The notes under the pieces: generated by a model
Databases searched by the model: none
Told to the model about the DNA's origin: nothing
The model's input: the letters and a program-made list of their open reading frames with translations, nothing else
Origin: Phymorhynchus buccinoides
Taxonomy: Eukaryota > Mollusca > Gastropoda > Neogastropoda > Raphitomidae
Assembly: GCA_017654935.2 (NCBI GenBank)
Contig: CM065699.1
Span: forward strand, 48,103,315-48,167,314
DNA: 64,000 nucleotides
Direction: 5' to 3'
Shown here: positions 30,890-44,329 of the stretch, piece by piece
Position numbering within the stretch: position 1 is the first letter of the stretch
How the letters are laid out: each line of letters starts with the position of its first letter
Made by a program: the position numbers and the translations under genes

Positions 30890-32215
30890 GGCTTGGTTAT
30901 TCGATGCCTGAAGTGACAGTGTACACATGAATCGGTCTTTCTCTCAAGGTGCGCGCACGCTCACATTATCATTATGTGTGTGTGTGCGCGCGCGTACATT
31001 AATACTAAGTATGTGTGTGTGAGTGTGTGTGCATGTGTGCACGCTCGTGCACATACGCGTACATTAATACTACAGGGTTTCCAGGGCTTTCAGCTATCCC
31101 CAAGAGTAAGGACCTGTAGGCCTAAGGATAATGTCCATCTTTTAGCCAACGATCTTGAAAGGAACACTTTCCCAGCATTGTGAACAATGTCTAAGCAGTT
31201 ACAAAAACTATGGCAGGCAAAACGACACCAGGATAAAGAACGAGATTTCAGTCCAGTTTCTCTTGACAACTCATGGTGCATCGTTCGTCTGCTAAACAGT
31301 CAGTTGAAACGGGAAGGTGGGGGAGGGGGGTAAGGTGGAGTAGGTGCTGAGCGATGTTTCTCAAGTGTAAAAGTGAACTGCTTCTGCGAATCTATTTTGA
31401 GTATGGTCTTGCTGCTCAGGGCAGTTTTTGGCAGCTGTCAGGACTTGTAAGGACCTTGAAGTGAATGTAAGCACTTGTAAGGCCTTACTTGGAGATTTCA
31501 ATTGGTCAAGACTTATAAGAAGGACTGGTAAGGCCCCTATGAACCCTGTACTAAGTATGTGTGAGTGTGTGTGTGTAAGCCAAATGTGGTCAGATTATTG
31601 TTACAAGTCTCATTCTCATTGTGCCAAAGGGTGTGTCGCTTTCAGTTATCATCGTCTATAAATCGTCACTAAATGCATTCAAGAACTCATTAGATCGATA
31701 TTTTCAAAATATTGTGTATTCAGTAAATTTAAATAAATTAGATAAATAAAACATGACTGCCTAAGTAGTTGATCGGTAATGCCGATACAACATTAACGTA
31801 ACAAAAAGAATCAATCTAGAGGGCAAAAGGCTGAAAAGCCTATAGTGCCATGATATGATATGATATGATAAATAAGTTATGATTATAATGGATAGTTTTT
31901 CAAAATTATTCCAAGCGGTGGCATTAGTATATAACTGAAAACCAAAAGGATAACAGCGGGAGAGCTGCGGAGACAGAAAGGGAGATTGTTGCTCGATCTG
32001 AGGAGAGGAGAGAAGAGAGGTAGTCAGGAAGAGTGCCTTCGAAATAACGATAGGCGAGAGTGGACACTTTGTATTCGACTCTCGCGTCAACAGGGAGCCA
32101 GTGCAGCTGTCTCAGCAGTGATGTAGCCTTGGTGTTCTAGCCTATGTCAATTGGTCTGACACAGCCTTAAGCCAAGGCGAAATTGGCTGGTGAACCACAG
32201 AGTCATGCACACCGA
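30890..32215. other. Unannotated sequence
   Basis: No host exon recognised. Contains a GT/GC run near 30975-31060, a (TGATA)n run at about 31850-31872 that resembles a retroposon tail, and otherwise unique sequence. Confidence 0.45.
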
Positions 32216-32520
32216 CACCAGCAGAGAGAGAGAGAGAGAGAGGGGGGGGGGGGGAGAGAGAGAGAGAGGGGGGGGGTAGATAGAGAGAGAGAGAGAGAGA
32301 GGGGGTAGACAGCCAGAGAGAGGGGGGTAGAAGAGAGAGAGAGAGAGGGGGGGGGGTTATAGAGATAGAGCACACACAAGCACAACAGAAGCAGACACAA
32401 ACAGATGAGAGAGAGAAGAGAGAGAGAGAGACGAGAGAGAGAGAGATAGAGAGGAGAAGAAAAAGATAGAGAGACAGACAGAAATTTAGAGATCGAGAGA
32501 GAGAGGAAACAGAGACTGAC
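32216..32520. repeat. (GA)n / poly-G microsatellite
   Basis: About 300 bp of GA with G-run interruptions. Confidence 0.93.
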
Positions 32521-33227
32521 AGACTAACAGACAGAGTGAACTTGAGAGCACGAGACTCGGACCCACTTTCTCCAATTCTGAGGCACTCCTGCTTTTGCAG
32601 AACTAAGTCCAACAAGAGATGATAAACCAAACGACCACACTCCACAATCCATTCGACATTTTGTTTGTCAACAGAGCGAACACGTTTCGTCGGTCGTCCA
32701 AGAACAAACGAAGATCTTTATAATAGTTATTAATAGCTTTGTCCATGTTAATGGGTGGAAAGCTCTACAATTGAGAATTGCCTGGCATGACGAACGCCGA
32801 ACGACACAATGTGTGACATGACGCGGAAGTATAACAACACCAACCCCGTCTTTCTCTTCACTCTGTCTTATCTCTCTCTCTCCTCTTTTCTTTGCGTATA
32901 TACAGTGAATTCTTTTTTTTTTTATTACCGTGTCCTCAATGTGACTGCCCTCTTATTTCCTGTTTTCCGTGTTTGTTTCACGTTGGGGTCAGTAAGTTAA
33001 AAGATATCGAAATTTTCATTTATGATTTGATAATGTCGGGCAGCAGGGGAGACTTTTCGTGCGTAGAAGCGTGTCGGGGCATAAGGCTTTTTATCAGGAG
33101 GGACACGTCGTGGAGTGCTGTATAACTAGGATCGTCTACGTCGCTGCGTTTGGCCGTTTTTTTCTTCGATCGCTCGTTCTAGACGGCTCTAGTTGGCTTC
33201 TTATCTAGTTCGTGCCTTTCTCTTGTC
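32521..33227. other. Unannotated sequence up to the gap
   Basis: Nothing recognised; a TCTCTCTC and a poly-T run near 32870-32925. Confidence 0.45.
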
Positions 33228-33727
33228 NNNNNNNNNNNNNNNNNNNNNNNNNNNNNNNNNNNNNNNNNNNNNNNNNNNNNNNNNNNNNNNNNNNNNNNNN
33301 NNNNNNNNNNNNNNNNNNNNNNNNNNNNNNNNNNNNNNNNNNNNNNNNNNNNNNNNNNNNNNNNNNNNNNNNNNNNNNNNNNNNNNNNNNNNNNNNNNNN
33401 NNNNNNNNNNNNNNNNNNNNNNNNNNNNNNNNNNNNNNNNNNNNNNNNNNNNNNNNNNNNNNNNNNNNNNNNNNNNNNNNNNNNNNNNNNNNNNNNNNNN
33501 NNNNNNNNNNNNNNNNNNNNNNNNNNNNNNNNNNNNNNNNNNNNNNNNNNNNNNNNNNNNNNNNNNNNNNNNNNNNNNNNNNNNNNNNNNNNNNNNNNNN
33601 NNNNNNNNNNNNNNNNNNNNNNNNNNNNNNNNNNNNNNNNNNNNNNNNNNNNNNNNNNNNNNNNNNNNNNNNNNNNNNNNNNNNNNNNNNNNNNNNNNNN
33701 NNNNNNNNNNNNNNNNNNNNNNNNNNN
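33228..33727. other. Assembly gap, 500 N
   Basis: Exactly 500 N, a conventional scaffolding filler length. Open frames running across it are artefacts. Confidence 0.99.
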
Positions 33728-33959
33728 GTACCCAGAGCCAGTGCCAATGCCTCCTAGTTGTTTAACAAGTCAACTAATCCCTCGGCAGCAGTACCCAGAG
33801 CCAGTTGCTAATGCCTCCTAGTTGTTCAGAAAAGACCAGACTGTGCCAGGATTGTCCGTTACTGTTGAAAATCATTACTGTGCAGCTCTTAATTAAGTAT
33901 CAATTCCAACTTCACACTTATGCCAAACCATGATAGCAGCTTTCAAAGGTAAGTTACTG

Positions 33960-34450
33960 GCCTACTTACCAACCTACCTACCATCTATCTTGTCTACCTA
34001 CCATCTACCTTGTCTACCTATTCTAAACAAGAGGGGGGGGGGGGGTGTAGTTTCATCGTACCATGAGTTTCTCAAAACCCCAATTGAAACTCAACCTACC
34101 CCCCCCCCCCCCCCTCAAAACCTAACACACAAAAACATCCCCTCTGCCTACGTACCTACCTATCTATCTAAACTTACCTATCTTCTACCTATTCTACATG
34201 AGAGAAAGGGAGTAGTGCCCACCCTCCCTCCAAGCCTAACAACAACAACAACAATCCCAAAACAAAACAAAACTCTACCTACCTACCTACCTACCTACCA
34301 ACCTACCTACCTACCAATCTATCTAACCTAACCTATCTTCTACCTATTCTACACGAGATAAAGGGAGTAGTTTCTACCCTCCCTCCAAGCCTAACAACAA
34401 CAACAAAAACAAACAACCCCTCCACCTACCTACCTACCAATCTAACCTAA
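33960..34450. repeat. (TACC)n repeats, right arm
   Basis: Mirror of 20720-21210, with poly-G and poly-C runs of different length. Confidence 0.85.
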
Positions 34451-34456
34451 CCTAAC

Positions 34457-34684
34457 CAGAGCTTCAGATTTGTTTCAAACCCCACGGGCCCTATGACCCC
34501 TGATTACAGAAAATGATGGGTCAATTTCCAAAATAATGGGCCAACAATGTGTCTCTGTAGTATTTACACTTAACTTCCATTGCAGACTTCATGAGTCAGA
34601 TGACCCCTTGCTGCACAAAATGAGGGGTCGAATCATCATCAATGCGGGTCAATGACCGGGGTCCGCTGACAATCTGAAGCTCTG
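34457..34684. mobile_element. MITE with CAGAGCTTCAGAT ends, right arm
   Basis: Mirror of 20494-20712; 9 bp longer. Confidence 0.75.
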
Positions 34685-35336
34685 CCCTAACCTATCTTCT
34701 ACCTATTCTACACGAGAGAGAGAGAGAGGGGTAGTCTCTACCCCCCTCCAAGCCTAACAAAACAAAAAACCAACAATCCCAAAACAAAGCAAAGCAACAC
34801 CCTCTGCCTACCTACCTCTCCATCATCTAGCTAGCCTAGGTGAGGGGCAAGGAGTGAGAAGCTTCGGCACGCAGATGCACTGACGGTGCGTGCAAGAGAG
34901 CGCTGCTTCAATGTGGACACAAAGGCGGGATCCACTGCCCTCCCCGGGCATTGGTCCTTACCTCCACCTCTCTCGCGACCTCCAGTACCCCTCCCCTAAC
35001 AGCCCCTCCTTCCCCACCCCGCAAAAAAAAAGAAACAAAAAAAGGCTACCCCCCTCCTTCCCACCCCACCCCATCCTATCCCCCCCATACTTACCGTTTC
35101 CTTTATTTCCAGTCAGCACAAAATAACATGACATCGCAATACATGGCATATACGCGTGACATCAAACAATAATGGCATGTACATATTAAAGCTAGCATAC
35201 ACTGGCATTTACATACACATTATACACAATAATATCACCATCATAAACTTAACACAAAATAGCATGTACCGTGTTTCACAAAATTGAAAAAAACACCCGT
35301 CAACGCATCTAGCTGTAAAGCGTGTGACGGAATCCC

Positions 35337-35685
35337 AATATTGTCCACGATCACACCTGTTCATGAACGTTCAATAACTGATCACAATATTGTCCACGAT
35401 CACACCTGTTCATGAACGTTCAATAACTGATCCCAATATTGTCCACGATCACACCTGTTCATGAACGTTCAATAACTGATCACAATATTGTCCACGATCA
35501 CACCTGTTCATGAACGTTCAATAACTGATCCCAATATTGTCCACGATCACACCTGTTCATGAACGTTCAATAACTGATCACAATATTGTCCACGATCACA
35601 CCTGTTCATGAACGTTCAATAACTGATCCCAATATTGTCCACGATCACACCTGTTCATGAACGTTCAATAACTGATCACAATGTC
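35337..35685. repeat. 49-bp satellite, 7 units
   Basis: Mirror of the 11-unit array at 19311-19849. Confidence 0.96.
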
Positions 35686-35761
35686 ATCCCTTGCAATGAC
35701 AAGTTTAAGCAACACACAGCCTTCAGGCTTGTTCATGCCATTATACGTCTTTGCATACAAT

Positions 35762-35946
35762 CGACGGCTTAGAGTCAAAGCGGACTATCTTTAGAGAGTC
35801 CATTGACTTATTATTGATGTTATTGCAAAAACCTAAGAACCTGTATTAAAAAAGACTGCAAATAATATAAAATGGGGATTATGCTTTTTATATTTCTACA
35901 GTCTTTTTTGTATCTAAAGATAGTCCGCTTTGACTCCAAGCCATCG
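35762..35946. mobile_element. MITE-K copy, right arm
   Basis: Mirror of 19038-19222. Confidence 0.82.
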
Positions 35947-37030
35947 AATCGTTGTATGTGTTGTTGGTGAATAAAAACCTATTTAAGCCAAACAACGCAG
36001 CCAGCTGAAATCTACAACATTGTGTAAGAGCCTGTATCCCAAATGACAACCACGACCTGTGTACAAAATTAATGGTTACAGATTTTCATCTCACTCTACA
36101 CTAGGCCTTACAGTCTGAACGTGGAGTTTTTTCGGATGAGATGATGAAGTGAGGTCCCGTGCGCCCATGCACTTAGCATACGGTAAACCCAGTGGCAACG
36201 AAACAGTTGTCATTTGGTCAAAATTCCCCCCCCCCCCCATTTTCCTTCCTCATCCACAAAAATTCGCATGCAAAATTAAAAACAATGGGTGGCGCGCCTC
36301 TGGCTGAGACGCGCTCTCCAGGTGGGGGCAACCCGAATTCCACAGAGACGCCTCTGTGACTATAAAGTACTAAATACCAAAAAAACTATGAGTAAAGTTC
36401 TTTAAATAACCTACACTTTCACAAAATTTCACTAAAATCTGTTCATAATTATGCCCTTGACTTTCATGAAGAAAAAACAAAATCCTGTTTATTACCAGCT
36501 ATGTTGTGTATCTAAAGGATAAAAATCTGAATAACAAAAACATTGATGAACTACAACAAACTTGTATAATAACAAAAATATATTACTACTACAATCATTC
36601 TTAGGAGATGACCTCATTTCCCACCAAGTTCCATTTACTTTCATTCCTACCTTTTAAAAAAAGAAAAGAAAAAAGTTCTGCACGTGAGCAACGAAAGGAA
36701 GCATTATCGGCACCGGGCCTTTGACCAATGACCTTCATCTTCGAACTTAGCCTTAATCTTCGAACTTCCTACCTGCAGGGAAGATATAGAGCATGAGAAC
36801 ACTAGATCAGCCATCGGCAGCATTTTCGGCACCGGGCCTTTGGCCAATGACCTTCATCTTCGAACTTAGCCTTAATCTTCGAAGACGTAGTGAATCACAA
36901 TTAAGGCTATTATATCACTGATTAAACAAACGCCATAGGTAACAGTCAACGAGGTAACACCACTAAAACAAAACAGCTCTTGGCAAAATGAATGAAAACT
37001 GTTAGGCGATTGAAACGCACACATCACATG

Positions 37031-37584
37031 TTAAAGGGCCACCCTGACGGATGAGGTTTTTTTGTAAGAAACACGTCCAGATCACCAGGAAAACACCCTT
37101 TACAGAGATTGCAACACTCACTTTGCTCTGGTTTCCAAGAAATCAAACCGTCAAATCGGCGATTCCTCCTTGGCGGAGGTGCTGGAAGTCAAATTATTTC
37201 ACCCAAACAGAAGATGTGTGCCGTCTCTTTTCCAATGGCCGCCTGCGTTTAGACCAAATCGTTTGCACGAAATTTTCGCAATACAAGCCTTTTATATTTT
37301 TATATCGATTATCTAAAGGAGTTTCGCTCACAACAAAGGAAACTAACACCAACTTTTTTTTTTTTTTTTACTGCATTACAAAAAAAGAAAACGCTTCAAC
37401 CACAATGAGTGACCTTCACCCACCCCGTCCAAAAATGGCTTCTCTCTCCGGCAACTCCGCCAAGGAGGATTTGATTTCTAGGAAACCGGAGCAAAGTGAG
37501 AGTTCTGATCCTTGAAAAGGCTGTCTTTCTGGTGATCTCGACGTGTTTCTTGCAAAAAACTCACCCGTCAGGGTCCACCTTTAA
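37031..37584. mobile_element. MITE-A copy, right arm
   Basis: Mirror of 17378-17942; TTAA on both sides. Confidence 0.85.
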
Positions 37585-37751
37585 TAATGTCACAAACTGA
37601 AAGTGGAACCACCATTCACCCTTCAGAAGAAAAACAAAAAAATGAAAGAGGGTTTCGATTCTAAACTAAAATGATAAACAAAAAGGACTGACAGAACGCA
37701 GACCTCGACCAGAGAGACAATTCTCAGTATTAGAAAGGAGATTATTGTTTG

Positions 37752-38152
37752 GGGCTCAAGCCACAAACCTATAACTCACTTTGTCGGTCTGTCGTTCCAA
37801 AATTGTCGCACATTTAGACAAAATTGTCGCACTTCAAATCGAGGCTACGCTTCAAAATTAATTGAGGCCGCTCTTTAAAATGATGTATTTTAAAAGCGTA
37901 CAAAATAATAAACATACGTAATACAGACACTACAACAGACACGACGAGTATGCGGTGCTTCTTTCGATGAGTATAAGTAGGATAAATAGTTTTAAATGTT
38001 TTCCAAAAAGATATAAAAAAGTTACGAAATGGTGCAGAGATAACATTCTGGTTTACAGATTAAAATTATTGAAAATCCAGGGGAGGTAACTCATGATTGG
38101 AGTGGTAAAAATAGACCGCGTGCCACAAACTATTGCGATTTCGCGCTTGTTA
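37752..38152. mobile_element. Element E insertion, right arm only
   Basis: About 400 bp starting with the GTTTGGGGCTCAAGCCACAA hairpin and ending GCGATTTCGCGCTTG. The left arm at 17206-17222 reads straight through (GTAGTTTCTAATAATCTCC), so this is an insertion polymorphism between the arms. The target duplication is not clear; TTAT is possible. Confidence 0.75.
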
Positions 38153-38318
38153 TAAACTACAACAACATCAGGAAAAGTTATCATTATTTCCTAGGATTTT
38201 GCTTTCACCAAGTCAATGCCATTATGAACGCGAAAGTCTAAAATGAAATCTTGCGTTCAAACGATGGTTTTAAAAAAGTCGAAGTTTTCAATGGACTTAT
38301 TTCAATGGAATCTTCACT

Positions 38319-38733
38319 TTAACCCTTTCGCCGCCAATGTTGCATTTCTGCACCACAATGGTTTAACACCCGTGTCACTAAAAAGCATCAAATCAGGGCC
38401 TTGTTATCTGAAGACCCTATTTTCGTATTTTTGGGAGGTAAGGATAGGCCTGTTGTTGTTGTTGACGTCCCCTGGCTAAAAGACTCCAGGGATCATCCCA
38501 GCAGCCGAAGCACTTCAAGGCTATGGTACAAATGCATCAGATAGGGATGAGAACATTACGCGTGTGACCGTTTTTCGATTACCCCGCCCACGTGGGCAGC
38601 CACACTCCGTCTTCGGGGGAAAAGGATAGGCCTAATGTTACACATGTCACAGAGGAATTCGCGATATTGCAGATTTTTTTTCCAGCTAAGTGGTATTTTT
38701 TGGCTGAAAAATGGTTAGCAGCGAAAGGGTTAA
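38319..38733. mobile_element. MITE-B copy with nested SINE, right arm
   Basis: Mirror of 16636-17049. The SINE is at 38452-38621, flanked by AAGGATAGGCCT. Confidence 0.8.
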
Positions 38734-38769
38734 GGCGGTTCATCGTGTTTGGTGGCGCAAACTTACATT

Positions 38770-39206
38770 CTAACAAAAACGATAGAATATAAAAACAAAG
38801 CGCGAAATCGCAATAGTTTGTGGCACGCGGTCTATTTTTACCACTCCAATCATGAGTCACCTCCCCTGGCTTTTCAATAATTTTAATCTGTAAACCAGAA
38901 TGTTATCTCTTCACCATTTCGTAACTTTTTATATCTTTTGGAAAACATTTAAAACTATGTATCCTACTTATACTCATCAAAAGAAGCACCGCATACTCGT
39001 CGTGTCTGTTGTAGTGTCTGTATTACGTATGTTTATTATTTTGTACGCTTTTAAAAATACATCATTTTAAAGAGCGGCCTCAATTTGAAGTGCAGCCTTG
39101 ATTTGAAGTGCGACAATTTTGTCAATATGTGCGACAATTTTGGACCGACCGACCGACCGACCGACAAAGTGAGTTATAGGTTTGTGGCTTGAGCCACAAA
39201 CATAAA
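38770..39206. mobile_element. Element E, right arm
   Basis: Mirror of 16168-16573, with GTTTGTGGCTTGAGCCACAA hairpin. Confidence 0.6.
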
Positions 39207-39348
39207 ATAAAGGAAAGCAATTCTATGTCCAAACTGAATAGTGGATTCGCTCCAAAAGTCTACGGAAATGCTCTTATAGTTAATACCCGGGACATTCCCC
39301 GGATTCTATTTAAATCTTGTCATAACTTTTTGATAAAAAAAGGTTTTA

Positions 39349-39531
39349 GGCCGTGTACACACATAAGCGGATATTCCATGCGGAAACCCGTGCGCAATCC
39401 ATAAATAAGTGAAACAAAGAAGGGAAAAGATTTGCGCACGTGTCCGAATGTCCCCTATATGCGTCAACTTTGATCCTTCTTTCTTCCATTTATTTGGGGT
39501 TTTCCGTACGGAACTTACGCGTAACCCGGCC
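39349..39531. mobile_element. MITE-J, right arm
   Basis: Mirror of 15839-16021. Confidence 0.65.
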
Positions 39532-39729
39532 TTTCTGACAAAAACAAGACCATGAAAACCTCCGCACAAGGTTATTTCCCGCAGTAAAGTAGGTTATATT
39601 GTACATCACTTCTAGAGTCCAAGCTGGTAGAAAGTATGGTGAATCTTTGGCGCCAAACTATTGCACTTTATACACTGGTTTCGGGCTTGAATCTGCAGGC
39701 ATGAGCTGAACACCACCAACAGCACACGT

Positions 39730-39735
<6 letters not shown>

Positions 39736-39767
<32 letters not shown>

Positions 39768-40230
39768 CGGATATTTATATAGCGCTTTTTATCGAGCACA
39801 AAGCGCTTTACAATCAGTATTGAAACACTCACACACGCACACACACGCACAACAGACACACACAAAAAAAAAACCCAGACACACACGCACGTACGTGTGC
39901 ACGCACGAGAGTGAACGCGTTCGTGCACACAGACATACACACACATTTCATCAAAACACACAGAAAACACATTCTCACTGAAACGCACACAAACTTACTC
40001 AAGCATACACTTGTACAAACACGCGCGCACGCACGCACACACACATACACACACGCGCACTCACATACACAAAGCACTCACGTGTACTCACACTCACAGA
40101 CACATACTCACACACACTTCTCCCCCCCCCCCTCTAGCGAACACAATATCTCCTGCGCACGCATACACTCATACACATGCAAGCAGATATACCCACACAG
40201 AACACACACAACACACTCACACCTGCTTGG
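39736..40230 (-). repeat. SINE 3' end with ATT tail and CA-rich tract, right arm
   Basis: Mirror of 15130-15628. Confidence 0.75.
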
Positions 40231-40758
40231 AAGCGCGTGTGCTTAAATAGATTAGATTACAAGCGGTGATTCAATCACATTATTAAAATTAAAATATATA
40301 TTTTGTTTGCCTTAATAGAACGCTTCAGAAGAACACTAGTTGTCTCCACATCAAACGTTTAAAGCGTTTCCCACACGCGCACAGACAATCCACGACAATA
40401 GGCCTGAACATGTCAATCACAATCTTCAGAGCATAACCCAGTTTGAGAGTAATCATAAACAACTTTCTGTCATGTTCACAAAATGTCAGTTGAAACGAAA
40501 CGAGATTTGTGTGTCTACAATTTTTAAAACTGTCTCCAGTAGCTTACGGGGTTTATCGCACAACAGAAGTCAATATTTATTTAAAATATTCGAAAATCAC
40601 CCTCCCTTTGTGGCACTTTGGATGGTTGTCTTTTTCTTTGAACACCACTGAAGTCGAGATGGTATATCTATAGATTTCTATGACATTGTGTGCTCCTGAA
40701 ATGCTATGGTGACATTGTCTTTGTGGTCCTGAAATGTTACACGAGAAAGCCTTTTTTC

Positions 40759-40764
40759 TTTATT
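40759..40764 (-). promoter_or_regulatory. AATAAA polyadenylation signal, right copy
   Basis: Same position relative to the stop as in the left copy. Confidence 0.55.
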
Positions 40765-40849
40765 AAACACATCACGAGAAACGATTTGCATTAATCAAAA
40801 CATCACATGAGAATTCTAGGCCCGAACTGCCAATGCCCCCGATGGAAGC

Positions 40850-41168
40850 ACACTTGGAAATCCCAGCTATCAATTCGGCCATACCAGGCAGCGGGATTTC
40901 TCCCTGCTCTTATACCGACTTTCAACTGCTGTGGGATTTTTTATACAACGATGCGTAAAGCGCACGGGTACCGGGTCCACGATTATCAGATTAGCTTTAA
41001 GTCCCCCAACCCGGCGAAGGACTCGACGTTTGTTTCGGTTTTCCTGTCGAAATAGAAAGAAAGGGCGAGGAGGCCCGGGATTCGAACCCGGGTCACTTCA
41101 CGCAGCAGCAAGTCACGCGTTACAATTGGCAGGCGAACGTCTTAATAACCACTCTGCCACCTTTGGTT
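40850..41168 (-). mobile_element. tRNA-like SINE in 3' UTR, right copy
   Basis: Mirror of 14215-14535, with small substitutions and the T-arm intact. Confidence 0.7.
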
Positions 41169-41190
41169 TTTTTGTGTTATACAACGAGTG

Positions 41191-41360
41191 CTATCTGCCT
41201 CCGCAGTGTCCAGCTGAGGTCAGCCTCAATGGGATGGTCAGCAGCAGCATCATCAGTAGTAGTAGTAGTAGCCAGGGGGTCAGTTCGGCTTGACAGGTGG
41301 CAGCCCCGCGAGCCCCATGGTTAGTGTTGGCCCTTCTGGAGATGGCTTGAGTGGTCAGCA
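41191..41360 (-). CDS. Last exon, right copy
   Basis: 170 nt, as in the left copy, from the ctgtgtgcag acceptor to the TAG. The frame is intact; one substitution turns a Gly before the QAELTPW segment into Cys. The leucine-rich hydrophobic tail is unchanged. Retention of frame and splice site in both arms supports this as a real coding exon. Confidence 0.8.
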
Positions 41361-41497
41361 CTGCACACAGATATGGAGGACACAGTACAGATGCAGGTGT
41401 TCAGACAGGTGTACATATGCAGAGGCGCGCACGCACACACACACACGCCCCTGCGCCCCCGCGCGAGCATGCGTATACGTACACACACGAATATATT

Positions 41498-41734
41498 CGA
41501 TGGCTTGGAGTCAAACCAGACTCTCTTTAGATAGTCCATTGACGTATTATTGGATTTATTACAAAAACTAATATCTTGTATCAAACAATGACTGCAGAAA
41601 TATAAAAAAAGGGGGGTTTTGCTTTTTATATTTCAGCAGTCTTTTTTTTATACAAGTTATTAGTTTTCGTAATAAGTTCAATAATATGGTCAATGGACTA
41701 TCTAAAGATAGTCCGTTTTGACTCCAAGCCATCG
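41498..41734. mobile_element. MITE-K, right arm
   Basis: Mirror of 13628-13863. Confidence 0.85.
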
Positions 41735-42089
41735 AATGTACACAAACCAATAACTCCCATTTACTGATGTAATTTATAAGTATGAATAGACTCGCATAGC
41801 TCATCATACCCCCCCCCCCCCCCCCCCCCCGAACGGACATTCAGAATACCACATGCACATAGTATACACATATTTTTATTATTGTCTTAAGATCACTGTC
41901 AGGTGAACATGCATTACATTAAAGAACGACCGAGGGGGAGAGAGAGAGATTAATACATTTGTATTAAGTCTCACTCATTTGTCTTCATTGAGACTTAATT
42001 GCTATAATGATTATTTGTAATGTTTATATTCATTGACACTTGTCTTCATGTTGATTTATTCTTTTATTCTTGTCTTGTCTTTAATGTGT

Positions 42090-42260
42090 ATGTTTATGTT
42101 AGTGCTTAGGCCTTTGTTCAGCGCTTTGAGCTCCCTGCAAAGGGAGTTAAGCGCTCTATAAATAATCATTATTATTATTATTATTATTATTATTTTTATT
42201 TCTTCTCCTCCTCCTCCTTCTTCTTCTTCTCCCCCCTCCTCCTCCTCTCCTTCTTCTTAT
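42090..42260 (+). mobile_element. SINE 3' end with ATT tail and CTT/CTC tract, right arm
   Basis: Mirror of 13080-13235. Confidence 0.7.
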
Positions 42261-42450
42261 CTTTTCTACTTTTGATTTAACGCGCAATTTGAAAAGTTTG
42301 ACATTCACGACACACCATTTGCAGAAATTGGACATAGAAGACAGAATTGTTGCTCTCTGGTTCTTCTGCTGACTTGGTTTCAAACAGAGTCAAATAAAAC
42401 AAGAACCGACTTCCATGTTGTGGGGTACTGGTAGAACACATTAAAAAACA

Positions 42451-44205
42451 GACATAGATAATGACGTAAACAAGAACATTGGGATTCTGGGAGTTGACAT
42501 AGATAATGACGTAAACAAGGACATTGGGATTCTGGGAGTTGACATAGATAATGACGTAAACAAGGACATTGGGATTCTGGGAGTTGACATAGATAATGAC
42601 GTAAACAAGGACATTGGGATTCTGGGAGTTGACATAGATAATGACGTAAACAAGGACATTGGGATTCTGGGAGTTGACATAGATAATGACGTAAACAAGG
42701 ACATTGGGATTCTGGGAGTTGACATAGATAATGACGTAAACAAGGACATTGGGATTCTGGGAGTTGACATAGATAACGACGTAAACAAGGACATTGGGAT
42801 TCTGGGAGTTGACATAGATAATGACGTAAACAAGGACATTGGGATTCTGGGAGTTGACATAGATAATGACGTAAACAAGGACATTGGGATTCTGGGAGTT
42901 GACATAGATAATGACGTAAACAAGGACATTGGGATTCTGGGAGTTGACATAGATAACGACGTAAACAAGGACATTGGGATTCTGGGAGTTGACATAGATA
43001 ACGACGTAAACAAGAACATTGGGATTCTGGGAGTTGACATAGATAATGACGTAAACAAGGACATTGGGATTCTGGGAGTTGACATAGATAATGACGTAAA
43101 CAAGAACATTGGGATTCTGGGAGTTGACATAGATAATGACGTAAACAAGGACATTGGGATTCTGGGAGTTGACATAGATAACGACGTAAACAAGAACATT
43201 GGGATTCTGGGAGTTGACATAGATAACGACGTAAACAAGAACATTGGGATTCTGGGAGTTGACATAGATAACGACGTAAACAAGGACATTGGGATTCTGG
43301 GAGTTGACATAGATAACGACGTAAACAAGGACATTGGGATTCTGGGAGTTGACATAGATAACGACGTAAACAAGGACATTGGGATTCTGGGAGTTGACAT
43401 AGATAACGACGTAAACAAGAACATTGGGATTCTGGGAGTTGACATAGATAACGACGTAAACAAGAACATTGGGATTCTGGGAGTTGACATAGATAACGAC
43501 GTAAACAAGGACATTGGGATTCTGGGAGTTGACATAGATAACGACGTAAACAAGGACATTGGGATTCTGGGAGTTGACATAGATAACGACGTAAACAAGG
43601 ACATTGGGATTCTGGGAGTTGACATAGATAATGACGTAAACAAGGACATTGGGATTCTGGGAGTTGACATAGATAACGACGTAAACAAGAACATTGGGAT
43701 TCTGGGAGTTGACATAGATAATGACGTAAACAAGAACATTGGGATTCTGGGAGTTGACATAGATAATGACGTAAACAAGGACATTGGGATTCTGGGAGTT
43801 GACATAGATAATGACGTAAACAAGGACATTGGGATTCTGGGAGTTGACATAGATAATGACGTAAACAAGAACATTGGGATTCTGGGAGTTGACATAGATA
43901 ATGACGTAAACAAGGACATTGGGATTCTGGGAGTTGACATAGATAATGACGTAAACAAGAACATTGGGATTCTGGGAGTTGACATAGATAATGACGTAAA
44001 CAAGGACATTGGGATTCTGGGAGTTGACATAGATAATGACGTAAACAAGAACATTGGGATTCTGGGAGTTGACATAGATAATGACGTAAACAAGAACATT
44101 GGGATTCTGGGAGTTGACATAGATAATGACGTAAACAAGAACATTGGGATTCTGGGAGTTCACATAGATAATGACGTAAACAAGGACATTGGGATTCTGG
44201 GAGTT
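42451..44205. repeat. 45-bp minisatellite, exactly 39 units
   Basis: 1755 bp of units with only two common variable sites (AAGGACATT/AAGAACATT and GATAATGAC/GATAACGAC). The left arm has 5 units. The long minus-strand frames across it (NSQNPNVLVYVIIYV and TPRIPMSLFTSLSMS readings) exist because 45 is divisible by three. Confidence 0.97.
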
Positions 44206-44329
44206 GTTGACTTTTTTGTCTGTTTCGGTGTTCTCTTCTTCTTCTTCCGATTGGGGATGTTTATCCTGCCCCGCGCCCAAAGTCTTCCCTTAGTTAGACT
44301 GCTATTGGCGCACAGGATGCATGCTTTGT

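Noticed and set aside
33193..33765. Open frames of about 180-190 codons across the N run
   Set aside because: Produced by unknown bases in the assembly gap; the same applies to those over 56760-57259.
42277..44280. 667-codon open frame on the minus strand
   Set aside because: Pure 45-bp satellite; the length is divisible by three so no stop can appear. The left arm has only 5 units and the frame collapses accordingly.
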